Shown here: positions 34,716-45,900 of the stretch, one piece after another
Layout of the letters: the number at the start of each line of letters is the position of its first letter
How positions within the stretch are numbered: the first letter of the stretch is position 1
Assembly (NCBI GenBank): GCA_024500155.1
Contig: CM044877.1
Coordinates: 22,214,001-22,278,000 of the forward strand
Source of the DNA: Chenopodium formosanum
Lineage: Eukaryota > Streptophyta > Magnoliopsida > Caryophyllales > Amaranthaceae
Direction: 5' to 3'
DNA length: 64,000 bases
Made by a program: the position numbers and the translations under genes
The notes under the pieces: model-generated
What the model saw: the letters and a program-made list of their open reading frames with translations, nothing else
Told to the model about the DNA's origin: nothing
Database searches by the model: none

Positions 34716-36596
34716 TGTAACACCCCCAAATTACTCTCTAGTAATAATAATAATAATCCAACTTTAGGGAGTAACTTGGGAGTATTACCGCCACGTGATT
34801 ACGTAAGGATTTTCAAAAACAGAGACTTGCAGTGGAGAAAATACATACTTAACCTTTATATTGATAATAATAGTAATAGTAGATTTCAAAATTGAACCAT
34901 ATGAGAATTTTTCATACAAAACGTCAACCATGAGACCTAGACTACATGATTATCGCCCTTCATCCCCAATGCCATATTTAGATCACGTCGAGTCATCATC
35001 ACCTATCTACTTATCATAATGATAAGTAGGGCCAAGCTAAGCCAAAACAAAAGAGAAATACGTATTAGCAAAACGCTAAGTACATACCAATGCTAGATAC
35101 GTAAAATCAAGTTATTTAATTACACATGCTTTCGTAAGATTAGCATTTATAAATAGCATTTATTCAAACCTTCCATAAATAGAAACTTCACATTAAGAAA
35201 CGTTTAGAAACATTCCAAAAATTATCAACATTTCAAAACCAACGACTTTCCCAAAATAGATTCCAATAGAAATGGAAGATCAATATTTTCGTAAACCATT
35301 TTTCCACCTAAGTGTGCACACCCCCCAAGCTAGTAACTCCTTACATAGTGCTATCAAGGGGAAAGACTAGGTCATACATAGTCCATAGTCTTCAATTTTA
35401 TCTCCACATAGTGGGAGTCATAAAAATCCAATATATATCTTTGATAAATCAACCTTCCAATTCCCATGTATGGGATTTTAACAACATTTGCTCTTTAAAA
35501 TGAATTTAAATTCAAGTATGAGTATAAACAACTTTGAGAACATTGAAATTATTTCCAAATATCAAACAGTAAAACATTTCACAATATTCATTTCATAAAC
35601 ATTCATAAATCCTTGTTCAACATTCAAACATATTTCATCATTCAACACAAAACACATTTGTATAAAATCACGTATTTAAAGATCTAGCCACGAGGACGTA
35701 CCTTGATCTTTACAAATATTCCACCTAGATTTACAACCACGAACTATCTCCTAAATAAACATTATATGGAGTATTTTAAATAAGAATCAAATATGAAACC
35801 TTACAAAAATAATAAATTGAAAATAGATATTAGTTTTGAAAGACTAACTGCAAAATAATATAAACTAGCAAAGCTCACGGAAAAGTTCACGTTGAAAAGG
35901 AGGAGTCAGATTTTGCAGAGGCCATATCTCATAGTATATAACTCCGAATTGGGTGATTCTTGAGCCTAACCTCAAGGATTTTTCGAGAAGAACAACTTTG
36001 TATGGCAGAAAAAGGCTAAAAATGAACAAAAGTGGCTGAAAAATGGCCTGGAACATATACGGGATGAAGAAGTACGAAAATGGGAGGAAGAGAGAAGAAA
36101 GAAGGATGGAACTTTAAGGGCAAGAGACTTTTGGCTTAAAATGGCTAAACTTTGGGTCCTATTTATAGAGTTTGAGAGTCCTATTGACATCATGTATGAT
36201 GTCAACAACTTGGGGGTCAAGGAAGTTTATGAGGTCATGTTATTGACATCATGTATGATGTCAACAACTTGGGGGACAAGTATTCAAGTTTGTAAGAGAA
36301 GTTTGTGACTTTGGTCATGCTTTAGGAGTAAGAAATGGACTTAGCTCCTTTGGCAAAGAAATACTCAAGGTAGAAAAAATCTTATTTTCGGCTACTAAAT
36401 TCCCGGCTTGCATATCAAAATCTTTTATAAAACATAATTTTAACCAAATGATTTTCGTAAATAAAACTAAATAAAATTCTTTTAATTTTTGTCACTTTAA
36501 AACATAATAATATGTATTATTAATAAATTATGATGTATTCAAGTCAAAACATAATTAATATTTTATAAAACGAGTTTAAAAATACGGGGTATTACA
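34716..36596 (-). mobile_element. Solo LTR of another family, nested in the 5' LTR
   Basis: The 1,881-bp segment begins TGTAACACCCCC and ends GGGGTATTACA. It is flanked by a 5-bp duplication ATTAT (34711-34715 and 36597-36601) and interrupts the LTR at a site that is intact in the sister LTR. No gag or pol sequence is inside. On the minus strand it starts TGTAATACCCCGTATTTTTA, a form I associate with Tekay/Del-like gypsy LTRs; the clade is a guess. Short open frames near 35865-36220 are probably part of the LTR transcript. Confidence 0.85.
36184..36264. repeat. Two copies of a 22-bp palindrome at 59-bp spacing
   Basis: Inside the solo LTR, a palindrome with core TGACATCATGTATGATGTCA occurs at 36184-36205 and 36243-36264. 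The surrounding CAACAACTTGGGGG is also duplicated. It may be a promoter repeat of the LTR. Confidence 0.75.
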
Positions 36597-37904
36597 ATTA
36601 TAATCGAAGGGAACTAAACTACTAAGTGTAAAAGTGGGAAAGAATAAAAGTAGGAGGAGAAACAATGAATTAAAGGCCTAGGGCATAGGTTCACCAATAA
36701 ATAATATTCCAGGGTAAAAACATAATAATCAATCATCAATGCATACAATAATCAGATTATAAAGGGCTTTCGCTACGTATTACAATCACACAGTTAATTT
36801 ACCGGTATTAAATCTCATCTCTCGAATCTCGACTTAACCATATATAAATTAACCTGCCTATTAAAACTAGACCTAAACATCAATTCTCATCTGTCGAATC
36901 TCTAACCAATATTGTTAAACTCATGCATGAAAGATCTCCGCAAATCTAGTCACAGAGCATTAAATCAATCAATAGAAAATTAATCTAGCATTGACAATTA
37001 ACAACAATAAATTACCTTTTCATATTATTTATGGATCCCCACATACCCTAGAAATAAAACTACTCACACATAATTAAATCTAAACTAATCAAAGTAATAA
37101 AACAAGACATGATCAAAAGAATAAAATAAATAACTAATATCAAGAGAAGAGAAATCGTTACCAAATAAATGTGGAATTAAGAATAGAGTTAAGAACAAAG
37201 TATATGAGAGAGAAACTAATCTAAAAGCTAAGTAGAGAGAGAAATCTAAGAAATAATTAAGAAAGAGTAAAAGAAAGTCCTAAACTTGTTTTACGGAGAA
37301 GTATTTATACTCCGTAAGAATCCTAAACTAAAACAAACTTAAACGACGCTAATCGTCTCCTAACAATAACATGCGCCCGATCGGGCGCCTTTTCTCCATC
37401 AGGTACATTTCTCGTGCCCAGTCGGGCGCGAGTTCGGGCGCCACCCTTGCTTCCCTCGCCCGGCCGGGTGCGCCTCCGGGCACCAGCCTCTTTGGCCGGG
37501 CGGCTCTCTTGGGCCACTATTTGGATTTCGATTGGGCTCTAATTCTTCGGGCCAATCTGGGTTTCCTCTTCGGGTCTTGAATACTCGGTCCAAATGCCCC
37601 GGTATCACATATACCAAGCCCTTAATCACCGGTTCGATGGCTCTAACCGGCCCTGGGCTATAAAAACTGGTCGTGCTTCTCCAATGCTCGTAATTGCTCC
37701 ATAATATCTCGGGAAAATGCTAAAAAAGTGCAAATCCCTGCAAAAGTCAACCAAATTTACGAAAACACTAGAAAACACCAATTAGTAATAAAAGTGGCTC
37801 TAAAGAGCCAAAAACACTACTAATTATAACCAAGGGACGGGGATAAAATCCTTACCCTATAAAAGCACCAACACTAAAAAAAATGGGTTTCCTTATGAAC
37901 AGTG

Positions 37905-38386
37905 TGCTGTCCAATTTGCCCTTATATTTGTACTACCATTTTCTTATCTACAGTGATGTGACTGCTTTGCCCTCGAAAAAATGCATGTGCAAGTACCTGC
38001 CAACTCACTGGCCACGTGTAGGGGTGGGTATAACGTGCGGTTTCATCTTTGCTTGATTTTGGACAGTTATCGTTGCTAATCATTGATCCAATTTGAGCCT
38101 TGCTTGATTTTTGGACGCTTACCGTTGCTAATCGATGATTCAATTCGAGCTTACTTGCGATTTGCATGAATCTAAGGCTCGATTAGAGCTTAGTTTGATT
38201 TATGGACACTTACCGTTGCTGATTAGTGATTCAATTAGAACTTGCTTGCGATTTGTATGAATTGTAAGGTTAATTCCTCGATTTTATTTATTTGTTTGCT
38301 TAGCTGATTACTTTTTACCTATGGTTATTTCTTTGTTCAACTATTGATTAATGTATTTTTGTGGGATTTACAGCAGTTCATCTATT
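37905..38386 (+). repeat. Direct repeat copy A (482 bp) in the Helitron 5' region
   Basis: It starts TGCTGTCCAATTTGCCC and ends CAGCAGTTCATCTATT. Copy B is at 38748-39230. Inside each copy a ~45-90-bp motif built around GGACRCTTACCGTTGCTRAT is itself present three times. An intron-like TTTACAG acceptor lies just before the end. Confidence 0.9.
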
Positions 38387-38747
38387 AGCATCAGGGAGCC
38401 CGAGGAAGGCGGCGAATTGCCGAGGGTTCCCCCATCACCACCACAATCTCCGCCGAAGACCCCTTCCCCACCTCCTGAGATAGAGGTGGAACAAAAGACT
38501 CCTGATCCCAAGGGAGGGGTCTTAGCTGAGGGGATTGAAGATAGTGCCGAAGGGCACGGTGCTGAAGGTGCTGAGAAACCCGCTGCTGAGAGTTTCTCAG
38601 CTGATATTGCTAGAGAGGTTGAGGCTTGCGTACTCAATCCCGAAGAAGAAGCAGATGTCATCATCATCGACTCTGCTGAGAAGGAAGAGAAGACAGCTGA
38701 AGAAGAAGAAGCTGAACCTCAAAGGGTTCAGGAAGTTGCTGAATCTA
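38387..38747 (+). pseudogene. Captured exon fragment of the 55.8-59.2 kb gene
   Basis: This 361-bp piece is highly similar to 57535-57894 (exon 3 of the downstream gene) and is in the same orientation. It encodes the same EPEEGGELPRV...EEEEAEPQRVQEVAES stretch with scattered substitutions. It lies exactly between the two copies of the 482-bp direct repeat. Because an acceptor-like TTTACAG precedes it, it could be spliced into a Helitron transcript. It has no start of its own and ends by running into copy B of the repeat. Confidence 0.85.
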
Positions 38748-39230
38748 TGCTGTCCAATTTGCCCCTATATTTGTACTGCCATTTCCTTATCTACAGTGCT
38801 GTGACTGCTTTGCCCTCGAAAAAATGCATGTGCAAGCACTTGCCAACTTACTGGCCACGTGTAGGGGTGGGTATAACGTGTCGGTTTCATCTTTGCTTGA
38901 TTCTGGACAGTTACCGTTGCTAATCATTGATCCAATTTCAGCCTTGCTTGATTTTTGGACGCTTACCGTTGCTAATCGATGATTCAATTCGAGCTTACTT
39001 GCGATTTGCATGAATCTAAGGCTCGATTAGAGTTTAGTTTGATTTCTGGACACTTACCGTTGCTGATTAGTGATTCAATTAGAACTTGCTTGCGATTTGC
39101 ATGAATTGTAAGGTTAATTCTTCGATTTTATTTATTTGTTTGCTTAGCTGATTACTTTTTGTCTATGGTTATTTCTTTGTTTAACTATTGATTAATGTAC
39201 TTTTGTGGGATTTACAGCAGTTCATCTATT
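38748..39230 (+). repeat. Direct repeat copy B (483 bp)
   Basis: It is the near-identical partner of 37905-38386. Its end abuts the proposed first coding exon of the next gene (ATG at 39237), so it probably supplies that gene's leader and a leader intron. Confidence 0.9.
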
Positions 39231-39236
39231 GTGAAA

Positions 39237-42200
39237 ATGGATTTGGGAGGACTTAATTGTTTGATCCTTTTTATGGTGAGCTTCTTAGTTATCCATTGAT
39301 CTATTGCTTTGCATGATGTGTGACCGGGTTTAAAAGAGATTAGGCTATTGTTTGGTTTGCTCAAGTGTTGGGAAGTGCTGTTAATGTTTTAGTTTTGAGA
39401 GGATTAATTTGCTGTTTGACTTTTCAAATCAAAATTAAATCATTTTAATTTGTGGTTGCAGCTGTTGTTCAAGTGTTGGGAAGTGGGATTAAGATATGTA
39501 AAAAAAATACCTTTCTATTTTTTGAAAAAAGCAGATTGTTCATTTTTCCTTTTTGTGAACTACATTAGATTCTGTACATTTAGTTTGGGGTGTCATGATT
39601 GCTTTATTTGATTTTTGCTAAGGCCTTTCACACAATTTTTGCTTTTACAGCTGTTTCTTTTATGCTGGCTGCAGCTCAGGCTTTTACCCAGTGGTTTTAA
39701 GATGGTGAACTTTATTAGCCATCGGTCTAACAATTTCATACCAATGGGTAAATGCTTTTCTCTTCTAAGCCAATATTGATACAAGGCTCTTCTAATTACC
39801 TGCTATGCATGGCTTAGTTTGTTTGCATTTGTTTGTCTTCTACTGCTTTGTGTTAGCATAAATTAAGGATAGAAGCCAGTTCATCTGGTCTCCCTCATCT
39901 TCATTTTGCAGCAAACACAAAAACAAAAAAACAAAAAAAAAGCCTACACACATCATAGCATATTCCCATGGAGGAGGTTACATTAGAGGTAATCATGGAA
40001 TTGGATAGAGGCTTCTTTGCTGTAGTAATGACATTACATCTCTGGAAAACTAATCTTTGATATCACTGACCATGAACACAGAACATATATGAACTTGCTT
40101 GAAGGATTTCTTCAGAATCATGGAATTTTTAGTCACTGACCATGAACACAAAACATATATGCACTTGCTTGAAGGATTTCTTCAGAATCATGACATTTTT
40201 AAACTTGACAAATTGATTACATTGTTTGGATTTACTTGGCATGGTTAAATTGGTAGCCATTATTAAAATTAATTGGCTTCTGTGCACACAATATTTCACT
40301 AGCTTGGTTGCTTAACAAACTTCGTGTGATTTATTGAACAGCAGTTAGTTTAAGTATAGTCCATATATTAGTTATGAAGTAAAGATTTAGTGCATTTGTG
40401 TCGGTAAAGGATGGCTAATTAGCCTGGCATTTTTGTGTGAGGGTTGTCTTTTTTATTCTTCTTTCGTAAAGTGAGTGTGGAATCTGGAATTTGTAACATG
40501 GGCTACCTTAAGCTATGGTTTACATGTTTATATTGTTGATGATAAATCATGCAATTGTGATTGTAAAAAGGATCAGTTTTGGGTGAAGATATTGGTTATT
40601 AATTTTGCTTTTTGCTATTTCTGTTGCAGAGTTATGAGCTTGCAATGGGTGGAGGTGTAGGTTCTCCTGTAAGTACTCTATTATTTACAGTTATGTTGAT
40701 TTGCTTTGTTTTTTCTGGAAAGGGGGTTTGGAGAATTGTATTGCATTGCTGTTTTTGTTCAAGTGTTGGTTTGGATGGTTTTAGTTAGTATGTGATGATT
40801 TTGTTGTGTTATCTATATCATGTGTTACATGCTTTGGTGGGTTTGTTTGTTTTTGTTTTTGTTGCCTTATCAAAGGACCAGCTATATTGATTTGCTGTTT
40901 TGTGTATTGTGTGTGGCTTAGCTTGGTAAGTTGCTGTATTAGTTAGTATGTGGAGAATCCTTTGTTGTTTTAAATGGGGTATGTTTTGTATGCTTTAGTA
41001 ACCATCTGTGTTGTTCTTTTGTGATATAATCGCATAGATGATTTTGTTGTGTGCGCTTGATTTAAATTAGCCTCTGTCTGCGTCTTCCATTTTGTGATGT
41101 AACCAGCTTTGTTCAGGGTAATGTCTTGCGTGCTTTGGTAATCAGCTTTGTTGTTCTTATGTGATGTAATTGCAAGAACTATTTAGCTTGTTTTTATGTT
41201 TACCATGCATTAGCCTTGCTTCTGTCTCTGTCTTCCAACAACACATGTTTCACTACCTTACACCTGTAGCTAAAGTGATTAGATGTCCCTGCACCAGTGT
41301 TAGCTGCAACAGCATGTTTCTTATGTTATGGTATGCACACAGGGGGGTGGTCTTGCCACTCGGAAAGTGTCTATTTCTTTTTCCTGCCTGCTCCAGCAAG
41401 TTGTGGAGTATCTGAAAATTCCTCAGCCAGCTTACTACTTGGTTGATGCAAGGAAGAATGCAGTGAAGGTTGTCGTGGAGACTGACCCAGGCTTGGGTTT
41501 CTATGTTTACGAGGGTGGCCCAGCTAAAACAGTAGGAGAATCGCGTGAAATAGTTGCTGAAAAAGGCGTTCGTTCACTCCGGATGGAGTACAACATTCAG
41601 GTTGAGGATTTGACTTCTAAGAAAATTAAGAAGCTCCAACGCTGTGAATTTCTCTACCAGATGAAACGCATTAAGCTCGAGTCAATGGAAAGGGGGGCAG
41701 GGAAGGTGCCAGTCAAGTGGCCAGATGTGCCAAACCACAAGCGTTGCAAGAAATATGTGTGCATTGATTACATGGATGTTCTGCGCACTCTAACTGTGGA
41801 GACTAAAGCACGTGTTTCAGCTGTGAACACTTTCAAGCTTGGACCAGAAAAGTTTATTTCATGGCTTACGATTTATGCTCCTACAATTGCTACTGGAATG
41901 GAGTGTGTTTTTAGTGGTACTCGTGCTGACTGCAAGGCTACCAAACAAGAGGCTGCTAGGAGAGCTGTAGATTTCCTGTGCACTGCATTCAATCTTGACA
42001 TAGTTGATTTGAACTATGGCAATGGAATTTATGCTGGTATTAAGTGTTCCTTGGCTAGGGAAAGTTACTTAGCGGCTAAAGAACGTGTATTGGGGATTCA
42101 AGGTGCTCTGCACTTAGCTCCTTTTTTAGGTGAAGATGGCTGCATAACACCTAAGTCTGTTGTGCACAGGATTCCAACACCTGCTCTTCCTCCACCTCCA

Positions 42201-42314
42201 CCTCCACCTCGCAAGCCAAAAGCTAGGCCATCTTTTGGGGGCCGCTTCACTCATGAACCATTTGCAGTTCCTCCTGAGTTGGACACCTTATTTAAGCGGA
42301 GGAAGTTTGATTAG
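39237..42314 (+). CDS. Helitron accessory protein of unknown function, possible dsRNA-binding-like segments
   Basis: Three exons with GT/AG borders and continuous frame are proposed: 39237-39275, 40630-40668 and 41343-42314, giving 349 aa without any stop. The last exon holds almost the whole protein. Two segments have the look of degenerate double-stranded-RNA-binding domains: one around PAYYLVDARKNAVKVVVETD, the other ending DCKATKQEAARRAVDFLC, where the Lys/Ala-rich helix resembles the domain's third conserved region. This is inference from pattern only. The C-terminus has a run of seven prolines followed by a basic RKPKAR stretch and ends FKRRKFD. It lies between the Helitron 5' end and the Rep-helicase gene on the same strand. 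Unlike its neighbours it has no premature stop. The tiny first two exons are less certain than the third. Confidence 0.55.
40064..40203 (+). repeat. Tandem duplication of 70 bp in intron 1 of the accessory gene
   Basis: Two adjacent copies begin CACTGACCATGAACACA and contain GAAGGATTTCTTCAGAATCA. They differ at a few positions. Confidence 0.85.
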
Positions 42315-42958
42315 GCATCAGACTGAAGCTGCATAAGACCTTGTTTTGCTGGCTTACATGTTTTGTTTGTCTGTTCCTGTAGGGCCTTAGATATGGCATA
42401 TTAGCTTAGTGTGCTTCTTGTATTCCAGCTTATTTTGTGCTGCTTTATGTGTTAGTTTTATTGGCAAGACATGGTGGATGTTTCCCCAAAATTTAATGTA
42501 CTTCAGCCTTTTGAGCTTTGATTAATGAAGTCTAATTTTCTTGCCATTGATCGTATTTTATGAAAATTCTTGTTCTATTGTTAAGTATGCACAGCATGGT
42601 TAAGGATTAGATTTTTTCAATTTGATCAGAGTTCAAATTTCCCTTTACAGGTTATATAGCTGCAGATGCATTGTAACATTGTTCCATTTTTCAAAAGCCT
42701 CTGCAACGCCTATTTGCAACTTCTTGCTGTCACTAGCTCAGTTTATATTCTCACTATGCGTACATCCGAGTTCCTTTGCATGTTTCATTTGTCTTTCATG
42801 CTATTAGAAGCAGCTTATAGATTAACTATTACTATTAGGCTGCAATATAATCATTGTGTTTTGTTTTTTTAAAATAAATATGTTTTCTTGGTATCCAGAT
42901 CGTGCTTTGGTTAAAAAAAAACCCTTGCAAAAAAAAACGGGTTAGCAAACGTTTACAG

Positions 42959-45900
42959 ATGATACAAGCTATGTCTCAGACCCCTGCTCCTATGAGGTGT
43001 TAGCTTGTTTTCCTTATTGCATGCTAAATAGATATTTTTGTTGCTCTGAATTTTTAGGTCTTTGCTTGTTTTTAGCAAGATTTTCCAATTGTTCAATGTA
43101 GGGAGTTGGATGAAACAAGTTCTGCCATACATCAGCAGCAAGAGGCTGGACAGATTGAGCCTAAAGTTGCTTATGTAGGGCATTTTACCAACATAGTGGC
43201 TGGAAATTCAGCTGTCCAGTTTAACAGTAAGCAAAGTTGTTTATGTTTGGTATTTGCAATATTTGGCAGAATTAACTGAGTGAGGTTAGAGACTGAGCTA
43301 GGTAAAACAACTACGCAGGCTGCCTGTGTTTAGATAGCATTAAGGTAAAGTTTATTGTAGCTAAGATTATTTAGCTCTGCATTTGAATAGCAAATTTTTC
43401 GTTTACAGGCCCACACCTTTTGGCTGCTGATTCAACTGTAGCTAACATAGCACAGGCTGTGAGGACAGATATTAGCAGCGCTCCCTCAGAGCGGTTCATG
43501 TTGTATAGGCAACTTCCTGAGAATTCAAGGTCTAGCAAACGTAAGCGAGCACTATCAGCTACGGAACAAGAACCTGTGTCAGTGAGGTGCTTTACTTTTG
43601 CTTACCACAAGAACACATGACTTGCTATATTTCTGTGTTTCTACTGATGTTGGTGTTATGCTGTTTTTTCGTTTGCTATACAGAGAAATAGGTGGAAAAA
43701 GTACCCAGGGCAGCAAAAAAACCCAGGGAACAAAACAAACACAGGCAAAAAACAACAGTAAGGCTTCCTTAAATCAAACTTTGTTTTTTAAAGCTTCTTT
43801 GTCCATTTGAAAGCAGGTTAATGGTCAGGTTTATTTGTTACTAAAATAGTCAGCTCATTGCATACAGAAAACTTACTCAGTTATATGAGACAGATTAAGT
43901 GAATATTATATGATGCCTAATTACATTAGACCAACTTAACCACTAAATGTTTAGTGTTTCTTTAACTTAACATGTCATTTTCATATCACAGAGAAAAATA
44001 CTGCAGCTTCTAAAAAAAAAGGAGTCAAGCAAGCCACAGTTAAAAAGCCCAGTACGTTTTCCTATGCATATTTTTACTGAGTTATTTGCTTATTTTCTGT
44101 AATGTACTATGCTGATCGATTGGCTTGGCATGCTTGGTTGAATATCAGAACCTCCAGCAGCTGTTGTTGGCTTGAAATTGCTTGCAGCACCTCTGAAACT
44201 GAAATCCCCTTCCATTTGCCCACATTGCAGTGCAAAAAAATTTGAACATGAATCGCTTCATTTCTGCTGTGGAAATGGATCTGTTAAACTAGCCACTAAT
44301 GAATACCCCCCTGCACTGTATAGACTTTTAACATCTGATGAGGAAGATGCATTACACTTCAGACAATACATTCGATTATATAACAACTTATTTGCATTTA
44401 GCTCATTAGGTGGTAGATATGATGGCAGCATACACAAAGGAATATATGTTTTTAAATTGCATGGACAAATTTATCATAACTTGCCTGATTTAATCCCTGA
44501 TGAACTAGGCCCTAGATATTTACAGCTCTATTTTTATGATGGCCAATTTGAGTCAGCTGCTAGAGTAGATTGCTTTAAACAAGTAAGACAAGATATTATA
44601 GACATACTTATGGAAGTATCTGCTCAAAATCCTTACGCTCGCTTTTTCAGATCATTAAAAGACCTTGACATTCAAGAAGATACACAAATTACTATCAATA
44701 AAAACACTGTTTTAAACCAGCGGGTTTATAATGCACCCACAACAGATGAAGTGGCTGCGATTTGGCCTTAAAACAGTTCATCAAGCGAGTCCAATGGCCC
44801 ATACATCACAATCAGAGGAAAGGCAACAGATTCTCATCGCATATACCATAATTATGGATGCTATGATCTCTTGCAGTATCCACTTCTATTCCCACATGGT
44901 GATTGTGGCTGGGGTCAGGGTCTTGCCAAAGATAGCGGTTCAGGAGAGCAGCAAACATACCCCATTACATCTTCAGCAGTGCATACAGAGGAAGATGCCC
45001 TTGCAGAGGAAGCTAACCGTGAGTTTCGTCTGCCTGAAGTTTTATTGCAGAGTGTCTTTTTCATTTTATGTTGCTGTTCACACACATCATGCTTCTATAA
45101 ATGCAGGTTTAGCGGATGCAGGTGGTGCTTCAACTCGGCATATTTCTGCCCGTGAGTACTATGCTTACAAATTGCAATGCTGCCCAAACAATATGCTCCT
45201 GCGTGCAGGCCGATGTTTGCAGCAATATATAGTTGACATGTATGTGAAGATTGAGAATACACGCTTAGACTACTTTCGCCACAATCAGTAAACAATCAGA
45301 GCTGATTTGTATCAGGGGATTTTGGATTCCATTGAAAGTGGTGAAACAAATCCCACAAATGTTGGACGACGAGTTATTCTGACCCCAACCTTTATTGGTG
45401 GTCCACGAGACATGAAGCGGCGTTACCTGAATGCCATGGCTTTGGTTCAACGCTTTGGCAAGCCTGATTTGTTTCTCACCATCACTTGTAATGCAAACTG
45501 GCCAGAGATCAAAGCAGAACTAGCTCCTGGAGAAGCAGCTCAGAACCGACTAGAACTTGTTGCCCGTATATTTCGATCAAAATTAATCTGTTTAAAAAAA
45601 CAAATCATGAAGAAAGAAATTTTTGGGAAAGTGGCTGCTATGATATATGTCATTGAATTTCAAAAAAGAGGTCTTCCGCATGCACATTTCCTTATTATCT
45701 TGAAACCTGATTACAAATTGAAAACACCTTCTGATTTTGATCGATTTGTATCTGCTGAGCTACCACCCCACAGCTCCCCAGATCTTCGGAAAATAATAGT
45801 GCGCCATATGATGCATGGCCCCTGTGGAGAAGCAAACCCTAAATGTGCATGTATGGTTGCGAAAGATGATAACTCTGCCTCATGCAAATATGGCTACCCA

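Larger units (their letters stand above)
24579..37848 (-). mobile_element. Athila-like Ty3/gypsy retrotransposon, non-autonomous, with nested solo LTRs
   Basis: On the minus strand the order is 5' LTR (37848-34565), primer-binding region (34563-34541), gag, aspartic protease, GC-palindrome spacer, ATHILA-ORF1-like frame, noncoding stretch, polypurine tract (about 26016-26003) and 3' LTR (26002-24579). No reverse transcriptase, RNase H or integrase sequence is present, so it would need enzymes from a relative. A 5-bp flank TGGAT precedes the 3' LTR side at 24574-24578. The matching copy at the other side is not visible because the 5' LTR is cut about 22 bp before its end by the Helitron at 37849. 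The 5' LTR contains a foreign 1,881-bp solo LTR, and the ORF1 contains a solo LTR of this same family. Confidence 0.8.
34565..37848 (-). repeat. 5' LTR of the Athila-like element, interrupted and 5'-truncated
   Basis: After subtracting the nested 1,881-bp element and its 5-bp duplication, 1,398 bp remain that align with the 3' LTR (1,424 bp). The last about 22 bp at the outer end are missing because sequence switches to the Helitron terminus at 37849. The 16-bp palindrome GCGCCCGATCGGGCGC is at 37373-37388. Confidence 0.85.

Noticed and set aside
38351..38923. 190-codon frame as an independent gene
   Set aside because: It is a captured 361-bp exon fragment extended at both ends into duplicated noncoding leader.
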